The notes below the pieces were generated by a model that saw only the letters and a list, made by a program, of their open reading frames with translations, did not search any database and had not been told where the DNA came from. Both the position numbers and the translations under genes were made by a program. 64,000 bases of DNA, taken from GCA-2717185 sp964474755. GTDB lineage: Bacteria > Pseudomonadota > Alphaproteobacteria > UBA8366 > GCA-2717185. Shown piece by piece: positions 42,779 to 51,068 of the stretch. Where the stretch lies: positions 1-64,000 of the forward strand of contig CAYYUG010000011.1 of assembly GCA_964474755.1 (NCBI GenBank), in the 5' to 3' direction. Positions within the stretch are counted from its first letter, which is position 1, and each line of letters opens with the position of its first letter.

Positions 42779-44179
42779 TCAGGCTGCTATCGGTGGGCGG
42801 CGCTCTGTCCAGTCAGTCGCCTGCTCGTAGGCGTGTGCGACCTGATAAATTACCGCCTCATCGAAGGGCTTGCCGACAATCTGCATCGATAGTGGCAGAC
42901 CGCTGCTGGAGAACCCAGTCGGAACCGCCAGCGCTGGAGCACCTAGGACGTTGAATGGCGCGCGTGCCTGCCGACCGTACGTCCTCTCGGTCGCCTCCGC
43001 GTCTTCGATCTCGCAGGCGGGATCCATGCTGGACGCAGTGATTGCGACGTCGAAGTCTTCCATCGCCTCTTTGTAAGCCTGCACCAGCTGTGCCTTGACC
43101 CGGGTCCCATTGACATAGTCCGCGGCGCGGATGAAGGCGCCACCCATAATCCTCTGGCGGGCGAGCTCACCGTAGTCCTCAGGCCGTTCTTGGAACCATT
43201 TTTCGTGGATTGCATAAGCCTCCGACAGCAGGATCACACGGTTAGTAGCCGCATAGTGGTCGAGCGGCGCCAAGGTGATATCGCGTATTTCCGCGCCCAT
43301 TCCACGCAGCACGTCGCGCGCATCCTCGATACCTTTAGCCATCTCCGGATCCGCGGCCATGTCGGTCTCGAAGAAATGCCGGATAACACCTATCCTCATT
43401 CCCTTGATGCCTTGGCCAAGACGTGAGGTGAAGTCCGGCTTGCCGATGGGCGCACTGCCCGGGTCCTGCGGATCATGCCCGGCGATGACGTTCAGCAAAA
43501 TCGCATTATCCTCAACGGTGCGGGTCATCGGACCAACATGATCCAAAGTAAAGGACAGAGGAAAGACCCCGCGACGACTGACCCGACCATACGTCGCCTT
43601 CATGCCAACCAGACCACACATGGACGCCGGGTTACGCACCGAGCCACCCGTATCCGTACCAATCGCTGCCGGCACAAAACCAGCGGCCAATGCGGCTCCC
43701 GATCCGCTCGACGAGCCACCGGTGAAATGCGCAGCGTTCCAAGGGTTGCGCGCCGGCGGCCAGGGAAGGTCAAAGGATGGGCCACCGATCGCAAACTCAT
43801 GCGTCGCCGTCTTGCCCAGCAACACCGCGCCAGCCTTTTTGAAGCGATCAGTCACATCGGCATCCATCTCCGGCAGGCTGTTGCGCTGCATAACTTTAGA
43901 ATGGCATGTCGTCGGAATACCCACCGCATCGACGATATCCTTCAAGGCGTAGGGTACACCGTGCAGCGGACCGCGCCATTTGCCGGCCATGATCTCATCT
44001 TCAGCAGCACGTGCACCGTCGAGTGCTTGGTCGGCGGATACATGCAGGAAGGAATTAAAGGCACTGTCATGTGCTGCAATCCGGTCGAGCAACGCCTGGG
44101 TATATTCGACAGGAGAAATATTCTTGCCGCTGAGTAGTTTCGCCGCGTCGGCAATGGTCAGAAAAGCAAAGTCTGTCAT
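42779..44179 (-). CDS. Amidase-signature hydrolase, AtzE/GatA-like
   Basis: Amide hydrolase of 466 aa with catalytic Lys80 (VPYALKDIVDAVGIPT), cis-Ser156 (FTGGSSSGSG) and nucleophile Ser180 (GTDTGGSVRNPAS). The motifs resemble GatA and AtzE. Its ATG overlaps the stop of a 64-codon gene whose product looks like AtzG, the small partner of the carboxybiuret hydrolase AtzE. That layout (small subunit first, four-base overlap) is the one known for atzG-atzE. No gatB or gatC is adjacent, so tRNA amidotransferase function is unlikely. The substrate may be a urea- or amide-type compound; not proven. Confidence 0.92.
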   Translation of the reverse strand: MTDFAFLTIADAAKLLSGKNISPVEYTQALLDRIAAHDSAFNSFLHVSADQALDGARAAEDEIMAGKWRGPLHGVPYALKDIVDAVGIPTTCHSKVMQRNSLPEMDADVTDRFKKAGAVLLGKTATHEFAIGGPSFDLPWPPARNPWNAAHFTGGSSSGSGAALAAGFVPAAIGTDTGGSVRNPASMCGLVGMKATYGRVSRRGVFPLSFTLDHVGPMTRTVEDNAILLNVIAGHDPQDPGSAPIGKPDFTSRLGQGIKGMRIGVIRHFFETDMAADPEMAKGIEDARDVLRGMGAEIRDITLAPLDHYAATNRVILLSEAYAIHEKWFQERPEDYGELARQRIMGGAFIRAADYVNGTRVKAQLVQAYKEAMEDFDVAITASSMDPACEIEDAEATERTYGRQARAPFNVLGAPALAVPTGFSSSGLPLSMQIVGKPFDEAVIYQVAHAYEQATDWTERRPPIAA

Positions 44180-44370
44180 AATTCACCTCCCGCAGCCCGA
44201 TAAACATGCGCCGGTTCGTCTGCCGGTTCGACATCTATCGTGATACGTGTGCGCAACGATTGGGCGAATGCGAACGCGCGAGCCACATCGTCCGGATAGC
44301 GATCCGCCATCCGGTCTAAACCTGCAGCGCGGGCTGCCTCCAAAGCCTTTTCAAAATCAATGTCGCCCAT
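44176..44370 (-). CDS. AtzG-like amidase small subunit (DUF4089-type)
   Basis: A 64-aa protein beginning MGDIDFEKALEAARAAGLD, with YPDDVARAFAFAQSL in the middle and EPAHVYRA near the end. The helix-rich body followed by an E-P-A-x-V-(Y/F)-R tail is the pattern of AtzG/GatC-like proteins that clasp an amidase-signature enzyme. The start at 44368-44370 is supported by GGAGGGG just upstream; a longer frame upstream lacks this. It is coupled to the amidase gene by ATGA. Assignment rests on pattern and context; a structure or profile search would confirm it. Confidence 0.72.
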   Translation of the reverse strand: MGDIDFEKALEAARAAGLDRMADRYPDDVARAFAFAQSLRTRITIDVEPADEPAHVYRAAGGEL

Positions 44371-44447
44371 CCGCCCCTCCCTGGACCGCTGTTCTAGTGG
44401 GTAGAACCTACCAACAAGATAATGAAGCCATTCGCTCTCGGCGCTTG

Positions 44448-45137
44448 TCAAGCGAGGGCGAAGCACGCCGCGTAAGCGCCCGCCATAAAGGGCCATCGGT
44501 GAAGCAACCTGCCGAAGCCGCCATATGGCATCCCTTCACAAGCCACAAGACGCAACCCAACCGCTCGCGCCAATTGTGTCAGGCCGCGGGGCGTCAGATG
44601 GTTCAAAGGCACCTCAAACCGGGGACCAAACCAGCGAGACCGCAGAATGTCCGGATTGCAAGGGTGCGGCATAATCACGACGAAGCGGCCCTCCCCGTCT
44701 AGCAAGCGTGCGGCAGCGACGAGGGCTGCACCCTGGTCCGGCATGTGTTCAAAAGACCCGACGCACATCGCGAGTTGAAAGCGGCCCAAATTCTCGGTTT
44801 TCGCCGTCGCGCTATCGCCGACATGAAAGGCGATGCTAATGTCAGCGCCGACACTGGCCGCATTCGCTCGCGCCTGGCCCACCATCCCCGGTGCAATATC
44901 GAGTCCGACCCCGCCATCAATGCAGTCTGCAAGATCGATCAATTGCCAGCCCGTCCCGCAGCCAAGATCGATAACCCGCGGCCGGCCCAACACTGCACAG
45001 AGCTTGCGCAGATAGGAGGCGCGGACGGCAAAATCGGCGGCGCGGTTTGATCGTGGGCCGTGCGCCGCATCCCAGCCCGGCGCCTCACGATCAAAGAAAG
45101 TGGCGATGGATGAGCACGTTTTCAGCGTATAACTCAA
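44448..45137 (-). CDS. Class I SAM-dependent methyltransferase (TTG start)
   Basis: A 229-aa Rossmann methyltransferase with motif I VIDLGCGTGWQLIDLA, GVGLDIAPGMVGQARANA after it, and QLAMCVGSFEHMPDQGAAL as motif IV region. It starts at TTG (45135-45137), which overlaps the stop of a 59-codon gene as TTGA, so translation is probably coupled to it. The C-terminal GMPYGGFGRLLHRWPFMAG stretch is not typical of well-known subfamilies. The substrate is unknown. It ends 77 bases before the AtzG-like gene on the same strand. Confidence 0.85.
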   Translation of the reverse strand: MSYTLKTCSSIATFFDREAPGWDAAHGPRSNRAADFAVRASYLRKLCAVLGRPRVIDLGCGTGWQLIDLADCIDGGVGLDIAPGMVGQARANAASVGADISIAFHVGDSATAKTENLGRFQLAMCVGSFEHMPDQGAALVAAARLLDGEGRFVVIMPHPCNPDILRSRWFGPRFEVPLNHLTPRGLTQLARAVGLRLVACEGMPYGGFGRLLHRWPFMAGAYAACFALA

Positions 45138-45313
45138 TCGGTAGTGTTCAACGCTGGACCACCGAACGGCAGACGGATTGCCGCTCGGTCATCGTCCAGC
45201 AAGATACCGCTCTTGGTCAGCAGAGATTCGAGAGCTTTGACCTGCACCTTCCGTCCATCCGGCAATTGATCCCACGCCGACGCGAATAGTGCGTTACCCC
45301 CCAGGTCGGACAT
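45134..45313 (-). CDS. Small protein of unknown function coupled to a methyltransferase gene
   Basis: A 59-aa frame beginning MSDLGGNALFASAWDQLPDG and ending FGGPALNTTD. AAAGGTAGG stands just before the ATG (45311-45313), a convincing ribosome-binding site. The stop TGA shares two bases with the TTG start of the methyltransferase. The product is soluble-looking with several charged residues and no membrane segment. I do not recognise a family. It may be an accessory or regulatory peptide for the methyltransferase or the N-terminal piece of a once-longer gene. Confidence 0.55.
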   Translation of the reverse strand: MSDLGGNALFASAWDQLPDGRKVQVKALESLLTKSGILLDDDRAAIRLPFGGPALNTTD

Positions 45314-45542
45314 TACCTACCTTTCATCGTAGAGCTTTCTATCTATAACCTCTTCACCACGCAAAGGCGTGATACTTAACTAACGTTAATACTATAACAA
45401 AATGTCAAAATTTTCGTTTTGATTTATGCTGCAGCGTCCTTTGATTGCAGTAGGCAGCAAATTCAAAGCATTTAAGCATTTGGTAACTTGACGCCTTTCG
45501 CCGGCATCATTTCCCGGCGCGAAGAACAACTGGGAGACACCC

Positions 45543-46193
45543 GTGGAAGACCCCGTTCAAAGACACCCCACTCGCAGCGAACAACTCGATATTTTGGCAA
45601 CGCTTATTGCAGACAACGTGCCGGAAGGCCAGGCCGTTCTGGAATTCGGTTGTGGCGTCGGTTACGTGGCGCATTTGATTTTGGAAAAACGCCCCGACCT
45701 CGACATTGTTGGCGTCGACCGGAAGGTGGACGCACTGCAGCAGGCGGAAATCGACTTGCCGGCTGACCGTTTCACTGGCATCAAAGGTGACCTGGAAGCG
45801 ATTGCTGACATCCCGATTCCGGACCGATCCTACGGCGCGATATTTACCGCCCTGACCTTCCACGACCTGCCGGATATGACGAAACAGGTGGTTATCGGCG
45901 CGGCAGCGGCGCGACTGGCCCCAGGCGGCTGTTTCTTATTGTACGACCGGCTGCGCCTGACCGAACCGTCGCTGTTTCCGCTGCAACAGAGCATCTGGTC
46001 CCGCATCGAGCGCGTGCATGGGCAAGGCATGCGCACAGCGGACAATTTCACGGCCTATGAAGAAGACCTTGGCACGGACAACCGCCCCGCATGCCTGGCC
46101 GACTATCTGGCCTGGTTCCCAGCCGCTGGACTAACGCCGCAAGTGTTGCATCTGCACGGGAATGTGGCATTGATTGGCGGTACCCGCGGTTAA
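45543..46193 (+). CDS. Class I SAM-dependent methyltransferase
   Basis: A 216-aa methyltransferase with VLEFGCGVGYVAHLIL as SAM-binding motif I, IVGVDRKVDALQQAEI as motif II and AIFTALTFHDLPDMTKQVV in the motif IV area. The layout resembles small-molecule (arsenite- or phospholipid-type) methyltransferases. The start is GTG at 45543 with GGGAG about seven bases before it. It is divergent from the small gene at 45134 across an AT-rich region that probably carries both promoters. The substrate cannot be stated. Confidence 0.85.
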   Translation: MEDPVQRHPTRSEQLDILATLIADNVPEGQAVLEFGCGVGYVAHLILEKRPDLDIVGVDRKVDALQQAEIDLPADRFTGIKGDLEAIADIPIPDRSYGAIFTALTFHDLPDMTKQVVIGAAAARLAPGGCFLLYDRLRLTEPSLFPLQQSIWSRIERVHGQGMRTADNFTAYEEDLGTDNRPACLADYLAWFPAAGLTPQVLHLHGNVALIGGTRG

Positions 46194-46202
46194 CCTGCGC
46201 CG

Positions 46203-46595
46203 TCAAAGGTATTTGTAGGTACCCTGGCCGGATGAATAGATCTTGCCAGTCTCCGCATCGACAACGCGGATGTCGGAGAAAAACATCGACCGTCCCTTGC
46301 GAATGATGCGTCCTTCGGCGTAAACGCTTTCGCCCATCGCGGTCGCAAGAAAATTGCAGTTCAGCGTGACGGTCACGGCCTTTCGCGTCTCACCGCTCGC
46401 CCGCCCGCCCGCCATGATTCCAGCGATATCCATTAGCGACATCAGCACACCGCCATGAATGTAGTCGCCGCGGTTGCGGTGATGGTTGAAGCCAGTCATT
46501 TCCAGGCGCACGAACCCCTTGCTCCGTTCGACCACCTTGTAGTCGAGGAAGCGGTGATAGGAATCAGCAGGCGGCGCCGGAAGGGTGTCGTTCAT
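46203..46595 (-). CDS. PaaI-type hotdog-fold thioesterase
   Basis: Hydrolyses acyl- or aryl-CoA thioesters. The 130-aa protein has the hotdog signature RGDYIHGGVLMSLMDIAG, in which the His-Gly-Gly and the following Asp are the usual active-site region of PaaI/YbgC-like members. The C-terminal FSDIRVVDAETGKIYSSGQGTY is typical. It is convergent with the methyltransferase at 45543 and divergent from the hydantoinase at 46724. PaaI homologues often guard CoA pools during aromatic or fatty acid breakdown; the exact thioester is unknown. Confidence 0.9.
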   Translation of the reverse strand: MNDTLPAPPADSYHRFLDYKVVERSKGFVRLEMTGFNHHRNRGDYIHGGVLMSLMDIAGIMAGGRASGETRKAVTVTLNCNFLATAMGESVYAEGRIIRKGRSMFFSDIRVVDAETGKIYSSGQGTYKYL

Positions 46596-46723
46596 GAGAG
46601 CTCCAATCAGAACCGCCCCTCTTTTAACGATAAATATCGTTGTTTCAAGAGCGCGAAACCCTTGTGCAACAAGCGGGACGTTGTCAAAGTTACTGCGCGT
46701 TGTTGAATTTTGGGAGGCAATTG

Positions 46724-48190
46724 ATGGCGGCTTATGATCTGGTCATTCGAGACGGTGAGGTCGTCACGGCAACGGACCGCATAGCCTGCGATGTAGGCGT
46801 ACGCGACGGCAAGGTCGCGGCGCTGGGACAAAGGTTGGATGCGGGGACCCGCGAAATCGACGCCGCGAGTAAGCTGGTACTGCCCGGCGGGATAGACAGC
46901 CACTGCCATATCGAACAGATGTCTGGCATGGGCGTCATGTGCGCAGACGATTTTTACAGCGGCACCGTAGCCGCCGCGTTTGGCGGAACGACGACGATTA
47001 TCCCTTTCGCGGCCCAGCATCGCGGTCAGTCGGCGCGCGCCGTGGTCGAGGATTATCGAGCGCGCGGCGATGCCAAGGCGGTGATCGACTATGCGGTCCA
47101 TCTGATCATCACCGACCCAACCGAACAGGTGCTCGGCCAGGAACTGCCGGCGCTGATCCGTGACGGCTACACTTCCTTCAAGGTCTACATGACCTATGAG
47201 GGCACCAAGCTCGACGACTACCAAATGCTGGAAGTACTTTCTACAGCCAGGCGCGAGGGCGCGCTGACCATGATCCATGCGGAGAACTGGGACATGATCC
47301 GCTGGTTGGCGCAACGCCTGATCGATGGCGGTAACCGGGCACCTGTCTATCACGGTATTAGCCATGCGCAGGTCGCCGAGGGGGAGGCGACGCACCGCGC
47401 GATCGCGCTGGGCCGACTACTCGACACGCCATTGCTGATCGTCCACGTCTCCGCCGAAGAGGCGATGGAGGAGATCCGCATGGCCCAGGCAAAGGGGCTA
47501 AAGGTCTATGGTGAGACCTGCCCACAATATCTCTTCCTCACGCTGGACGATCTCGACCGCGAAGGTATGGAGGGCGCGATGTTCTGCTGTAGCCCGCCGC
47601 CGCGAGACAAGGAGGGGCAGGAAGCGATTTGGCGCGGCATCCAGACGGGCGTTTTCCAAGTCGTTTCCTCCGATCACGCGCCCTATCGGTTCGACGAGAC
47701 AGGCAAGCTGAAGGCCGGGCCAAACCCATCCTTCAAAGAGATCGCCAATGGCGTGCCGGGCATTGAACTACGCCTGCCTATGCTGTTCTCGGAAGGTGTC
47801 GGCAAGGGGCGCATAGACATCCACCGCTTCGTCGACATCACGTCTACGGCACACGCCAAGATCTATGGTCTCTACCCGCGCAAGGGCACAATCGCGGTCG
47901 GGACTGATGCGGACATAACGATCTGGGATCCGGACCTCAAGGTCACCGTCACGGCGGACATGCTACATGACAATACAGGCTACACGCCCTATGAGGGCAT
48001 GCAGCTGACGGGCTGGCCGGTGCAAGTGGTGAGCCGCGGCCGGATCGTGGTCGAGGATGGCACACTGCATGCTGAGCACGGCAGCGGCCTGTTCCAGCCC
48101 TGCAAAAAGCCGGACAGCGCCAAGCCGCTCGGTCTCATTCAGCGCGAACTTGATCCAAAACGAAACTTTGGCGCCCAAATCCTGTTTTAA
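46724..48190 (+). CDS. D-hydantoinase / dihydropyrimidinase
   Basis: Opens the ring of hydantoins or dihydropyrimidines to N-carbamoyl amino acids with two metal ions. The 488-aa protein has His60 and His62 (GGIDSHCHIEQ), the carboxylated Lys153 (TSFKVYMTYEG), His185 (IHAEN), His241 (IVHVSAEEAM) and Asp317 (SSDHAPYR), a complete metal set. SHCHIE replaces the commoner PHTHL. The ATG at 46724 has GGGAGG upstream. With the racemase-like gene at 50408 and the D-carbamoylase at 51069, it completes a classic hydantoin-to-D-amino-acid set, which favours D-hydantoinase over pyrimidine catabolism. Confidence 0.92.
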   Translation: MAAYDLVIRDGEVVTATDRIACDVGVRDGKVAALGQRLDAGTREIDAASKLVLPGGIDSHCHIEQMSGMGVMCADDFYSGTVAAAFGGTTTIIPFAAQHRGQSARAVVEDYRARGDAKAVIDYAVHLIITDPTEQVLGQELPALIRDGYTSFKVYMTYEGTKLDDYQMLEVLSTARREGALTMIHAENWDMIRWLAQRLIDGGNRAPVYHGISHAQVAEGEATHRAIALGRLLDTPLLIVHVSAEEAMEEIRMAQAKGLKVYGETCPQYLFLTLDDLDREGMEGAMFCCSPPPRDKEGQEAIWRGIQTGVFQVVSSDHAPYRFDETGKLKAGPNPSFKEIANGVPGIELRLPMLFSEGVGKGRIDIHRFVDITSTAHAKIYGLYPRKGTIAVGTDADITIWDPDLKVTVTADMLHDNTGYTPYEGMQLTGWPVQVVSRGRIVVEDGTLHAEHGSGLFQPCKKPDSAKPLGLIQRELDPKRNFGAQILF

Positions 48191-48192
48191 AA

Positions 48193-49047
48193 ATGCACCC
48201 TCATATCACCGTTATTCCGTCGCGCGGCAAACCCGCCCCCGTCGTCTTCGACTCGCCACACAGCGGCAGTCACTACCCTGACGATTTTGATTACATCGTG
48301 CCCCTCTGGATGCTGCGCCGAGGCGAAGACCCGTGCGTCGAAGAATTGTTCGCCGCAGCCCCAGATTACGGCGCGCCGCTGATCGCCGCGGAGTTCAGCC
48401 GTATGTATATTGATCCGAACCGGTCCGCGGCCGATATCGATCCGGACATGCTGGACGGCGAGTGGCCACACCCGATCGAGATCAGCCATAAAACACGGTC
48501 CGGTATGGGTCTAATCCGCAGTCGATCGGGACGCGACCGCAAACTGATATACGAAGGCAAACTGTCGATCGAAGAAGTACAATATCGCATCGAAAATTAT
48601 TGGCGGCCCTATCACGACACCCTGCGCAATCATCTCGATACCACACATGCAACTTTCGGCGCAGCCTGGCACATCAACTGCCATTCGATGCCGTCGAAAT
48701 GGGCCACCGGTTTTGAGAAGGCTGGCGAGCCGAACGAGAACGACTACGTGCTTGGCAATCGTGACGGCACCACTGCCGGTTCCGAGTTCACCGAGCTCGT
48801 CCGCGAGACCTTAGCCGGCTTCGGGTTCCATGTCGGCATCAATGACGGACAAAAGGGGGTGGAACTCGTACGTGCCTATAGTGATCCCCCGCAGAAGCGC
48901 CATAGTCTACAAATCGAGATCAACCGCCGGCTCTATTGGGACGAGCGCAACATGAAAAAGCGCGAGGGCCATTTCGAAGAGCAGCAGGCGGTAATGACCA
49001 AGCTAATCGAGGTAGTCTGCGACTATGCGCGCAGCCGAGTAGGTTAG
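48193..49047 (+). CDS. N-formylglutamate amidohydrolase family (HutG2-like)
   Basis: Zn-dependent hydrolase that removes a formyl group from N-formyl amino acids. The 284-aa protein has VVFDSPHSGSHYPDDF, AEFSRMYIDPNRSAADID and WHINCHSMPSKW, which hold the family's conserved His, Arg and Asp residues. It starts three bases after the hydantoinase stop, so the two are co-transcribed. No histidine-utilisation genes are nearby, so in this setting it may act on another N-acyl or N-carbamoyl amino acid. That idea is inference from coupling. Confidence 0.92.
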   Translation: MHPHITVIPSRGKPAPVVFDSPHSGSHYPDDFDYIVPLWMLRRGEDPCVEELFAAAPDYGAPLIAAEFSRMYIDPNRSAADIDPDMLDGEWPHPIEISHKTRSGMGLIRSRSGRDRKLIYEGKLSIEEVQYRIENYWRPYHDTLRNHLDTTHATFGAAWHINCHSMPSKWATGFEKAGEPNENDYVLGNRDGTTAGSEFTELVRETLAGFGFHVGINDGQKGVELVRAYSDPPQKRHSLQIEINRRLYWDERNMKKREGHFEEQQAVMTKLIEVVCDYARSRVG

Positions 49048-49066
49048 TGGCGACTAGCGAATCGTT

Positions 49067-50251
49067 ATGACGGAAGAACGCGTCTTTATTGCCGGTGCCG
49101 GTCCCGTTGGGCTTTCAGCGGCAGCGCGCCTGATCCACCACGGTGTCCCTGTGACTGTGTTCGAGTCCGGCCCCGGCCTAGCCACGGAGTCGCGCGCTTC
49201 TACGTTCCACCCATCGACCCTCGACATGCTGGAAGAAATCGGCGCTGCGGCACCGCTGCAAGCACAGGGGCTTCGCGCACCCCACCTGCAATATCGCAGC
49301 AAGCGCGACGGCCTGATCGCGCGCTTTGATTTTGGCGACATCGACGACCTGACTAAGCATCCGTTTCGGCTGCAATGCGAACAGTGGCGTTTGACACAAA
49401 TTCTCCTCAACAAGCTAACACTTGAATCGGACTTCGAGATCGTCTTCGCTAATGGCGTCGAGGATTGCCACCAGGACGCGGACAGCGTCACCGTCGTACT
49501 GACAAAGGGAGAAAGGACGGGCCGTTGGCTTATCGGAGCGGACGGTGCAAGCAGTCATGTGCGACACGCGATCAATGTCACGTTCGAAGGCTTCACCTGG
49601 CCAGACCGCTTTCTGGTGCTCAGCACCCCCTTCGAATTCACCAACGAAATCCCTAATCTAGACCCCGTCAGCTATGTAGCCGATCCGCAGCAATGGCACT
49701 TCCTGCTGCGGATACCGGGCCTGTGGCGGGTCATGCTGCCGATCGCCACAGACATGACGGATGATGCTGCGCTGAATCCGGATTATGGCTGCCGCTGTCT
49801 GGATTGGGTGGCCGCTGGAGCCGGCTCCTCAGAGGTCGTACATCGTACGCTATATCGGGTTCACCAGCGTGTAGCCAAAACGTTTCGCAAGGGCCGAGTG
49901 TTCCTGGCCGGCGATGCAGCGCATATAAACAATCCGCTCGGCGGTATGGGCATGAATGGAGGAATACACGATGCGTTCAATCTGACAGACCGTCTGGCCC
50001 ACGTCTGGATGGGACTGTCAGATGCAGCACAACTCGACCTTTACGATTTGCAACGGCGGACGGTCACCATGGAAGCGGTGCAAGTCCAGACCATTCAAAA
50101 CAAGAAGGACATGGAATCTGCTGATGAAAACGATCAAGCCCAATTCCGGAACCGTCTGCGTAACATCATGAGAGACCCAGAAAAAAATCGTGCCTACCTG
50201 CAACGGATTTCCATGATCGAGTCCTTGCAACGCGCAGCGAAAATCAGCTGA
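49067..50251 (+). CDS. FAD-dependent aromatic-ring monooxygenase (PHBH fold)
   Basis: Class A flavoprotein hydroxylase using NAD(P)H and O2. The 394-aa protein has the Rossmann motif FIAGAGPVGLSAAARL (7-22), the DG motif LIGADGASSHVRHA, and the GD motif VFLAGDAAHINNPLGGMGMN followed by GIHDAFNL. All three hallmark motifs are intact. It follows the N-formylglutamate amidohydrolase-like gene after 19 bases on the same strand. Homologues hydroxylate phenols, ubiquinone precursors or heterocycles. Its presence beside hydantoin enzymes suggests a ring- or side-chain-hydroxylation step; the substrate is unknown. Confidence 0.9.
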   Translation: MTEERVFIAGAGPVGLSAAARLIHHGVPVTVFESGPGLATESRASTFHPSTLDMLEEIGAAAPLQAQGLRAPHLQYRSKRDGLIARFDFGDIDDLTKHPFRLQCEQWRLTQILLNKLTLESDFEIVFANGVEDCHQDADSVTVVLTKGERTGRWLIGADGASSHVRHAINVTFEGFTWPDRFLVLSTPFEFTNEIPNLDPVSYVADPQQWHFLLRIPGLWRVMLPIATDMTDDAALNPDYGCRCLDWVAAGAGSSEVVHRTLYRVHQRVAKTFRKGRVFLAGDAAHINNPLGGMGMNGGIHDAFNLTDRLAHVWMGLSDAAQLDLYDLQRRTVTMEAVQVQTIQNKKDMESADENDQAQFRNRLRNIMRDPEKNRAYLQRISMIESLQRAAKIS

Positions 50252-50407
50252 CAGCATTGATTCCAAAAATTACAGCTGTCCCGATTCCGATTCGCGGCGA
50301 TAGTGCCGCGGCCCAGTCCAAGCCTAATAATAACCGGTCTCATGGCCCGACAGCACGAGCAGCCAATTACCGTCCCTGATCGGACGACCTAATATGTGAC
50401 TAAAGTG

Positions 50408-51064
50408 TTACCCACGGCACAGCCGCCCCATCGCCATTGCGACTGCAGCCTGACTAGGTTCAACTACGGGTAGGTTGACCGCGTCGGAGACCTGGTCGCG
50501 GCAGCGCGCCATGCCGGCGCAGCCAAGGATCAGCACATCGGCACCATCTTCGTCGCGCAACGCGCGGCCCGTCTCAATCATACGATCGAGCAACTTTTCC
50601 TCCTGCGCCAATTCAACAACGCCCAAACCGATTGCACGGTCGCCCGCGCTGCGGGCCTCAATCCCCATCTGCCGCACGTAGCGGCCGTGTCTCTTAACCG
50701 ACGGTTCCAGGATCGAGATGACACCGAACCTCTCACCCTGCGTCATCGCGGTCAGATATGCGGATTCGGCGATACCCAGTACGGGGTGTTCCGTCCGCTC
50801 ACGCGCAGTGTGCAGGCCAGGGTCGCTGAAACAAGCGATCACGAACGCACCGGCATCGTTGTCCCTTGCATTAATGTAGTCGCAGAGCGGCAGAATAATA
50901 CTGTCGGAATCATGCTGGCTTTCGATCCCCGGCGGCCCTTCATTCATGGTGACGCACTCGATCGTCGGTCCACCCTCAAGTCGTAAAGGTTGCATCGCGG
51001 TATTGATCGCCTCGGTACAAGCAGCCGTCGAGTTCGGGTTAATGACAACTATGGATTCGGTCAT
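50408..51064 (-). CDS. Asp/Glu/hydantoin racemase family protein
   Basis: Cofactor-independent two-cysteine racemase fold. The 218-aa protein starts IVVINPNSTAACTEAI, the family N-terminus. It has Cys78 in FVIACFSDPG and Cys182 in LILGCAGMA as the expected catalytic pair. Hydantoin racemase, allantoin racemase and maleate isomerase share this fold. Because it ends an operon with a D-carbamoylase and faces a hydantoinase, hydantoin racemase is the best reading. It starts four bases after the carbamoylase stop. Confidence 0.88.
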   Translation of the reverse strand: MTESIVVINPNSTAACTEAINTAMQPLRLEGGPTIECVTMNEGPPGIESQHDSDSIILPLCDYINARDNDAGAFVIACFSDPGLHTARERTEHPVLGIAESAYLTAMTQGERFGVISILEPSVKRHGRYVRQMGIEARSAGDRAIGLGVVELAQEEKLLDRMIETGRALRDEDGADVLILGCAGMARCRDQVSDAVNLPVVEPSQAAVAMAMGRLCRG

Positions 51065-51068
51065 GGCC

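Noticed and set aside
42779..44370. GatCA of the tRNA amidotransferase
   Set aside because: No gatB nearby, and the small protein's C-terminal tail fits AtzG-type partners better than GatC.
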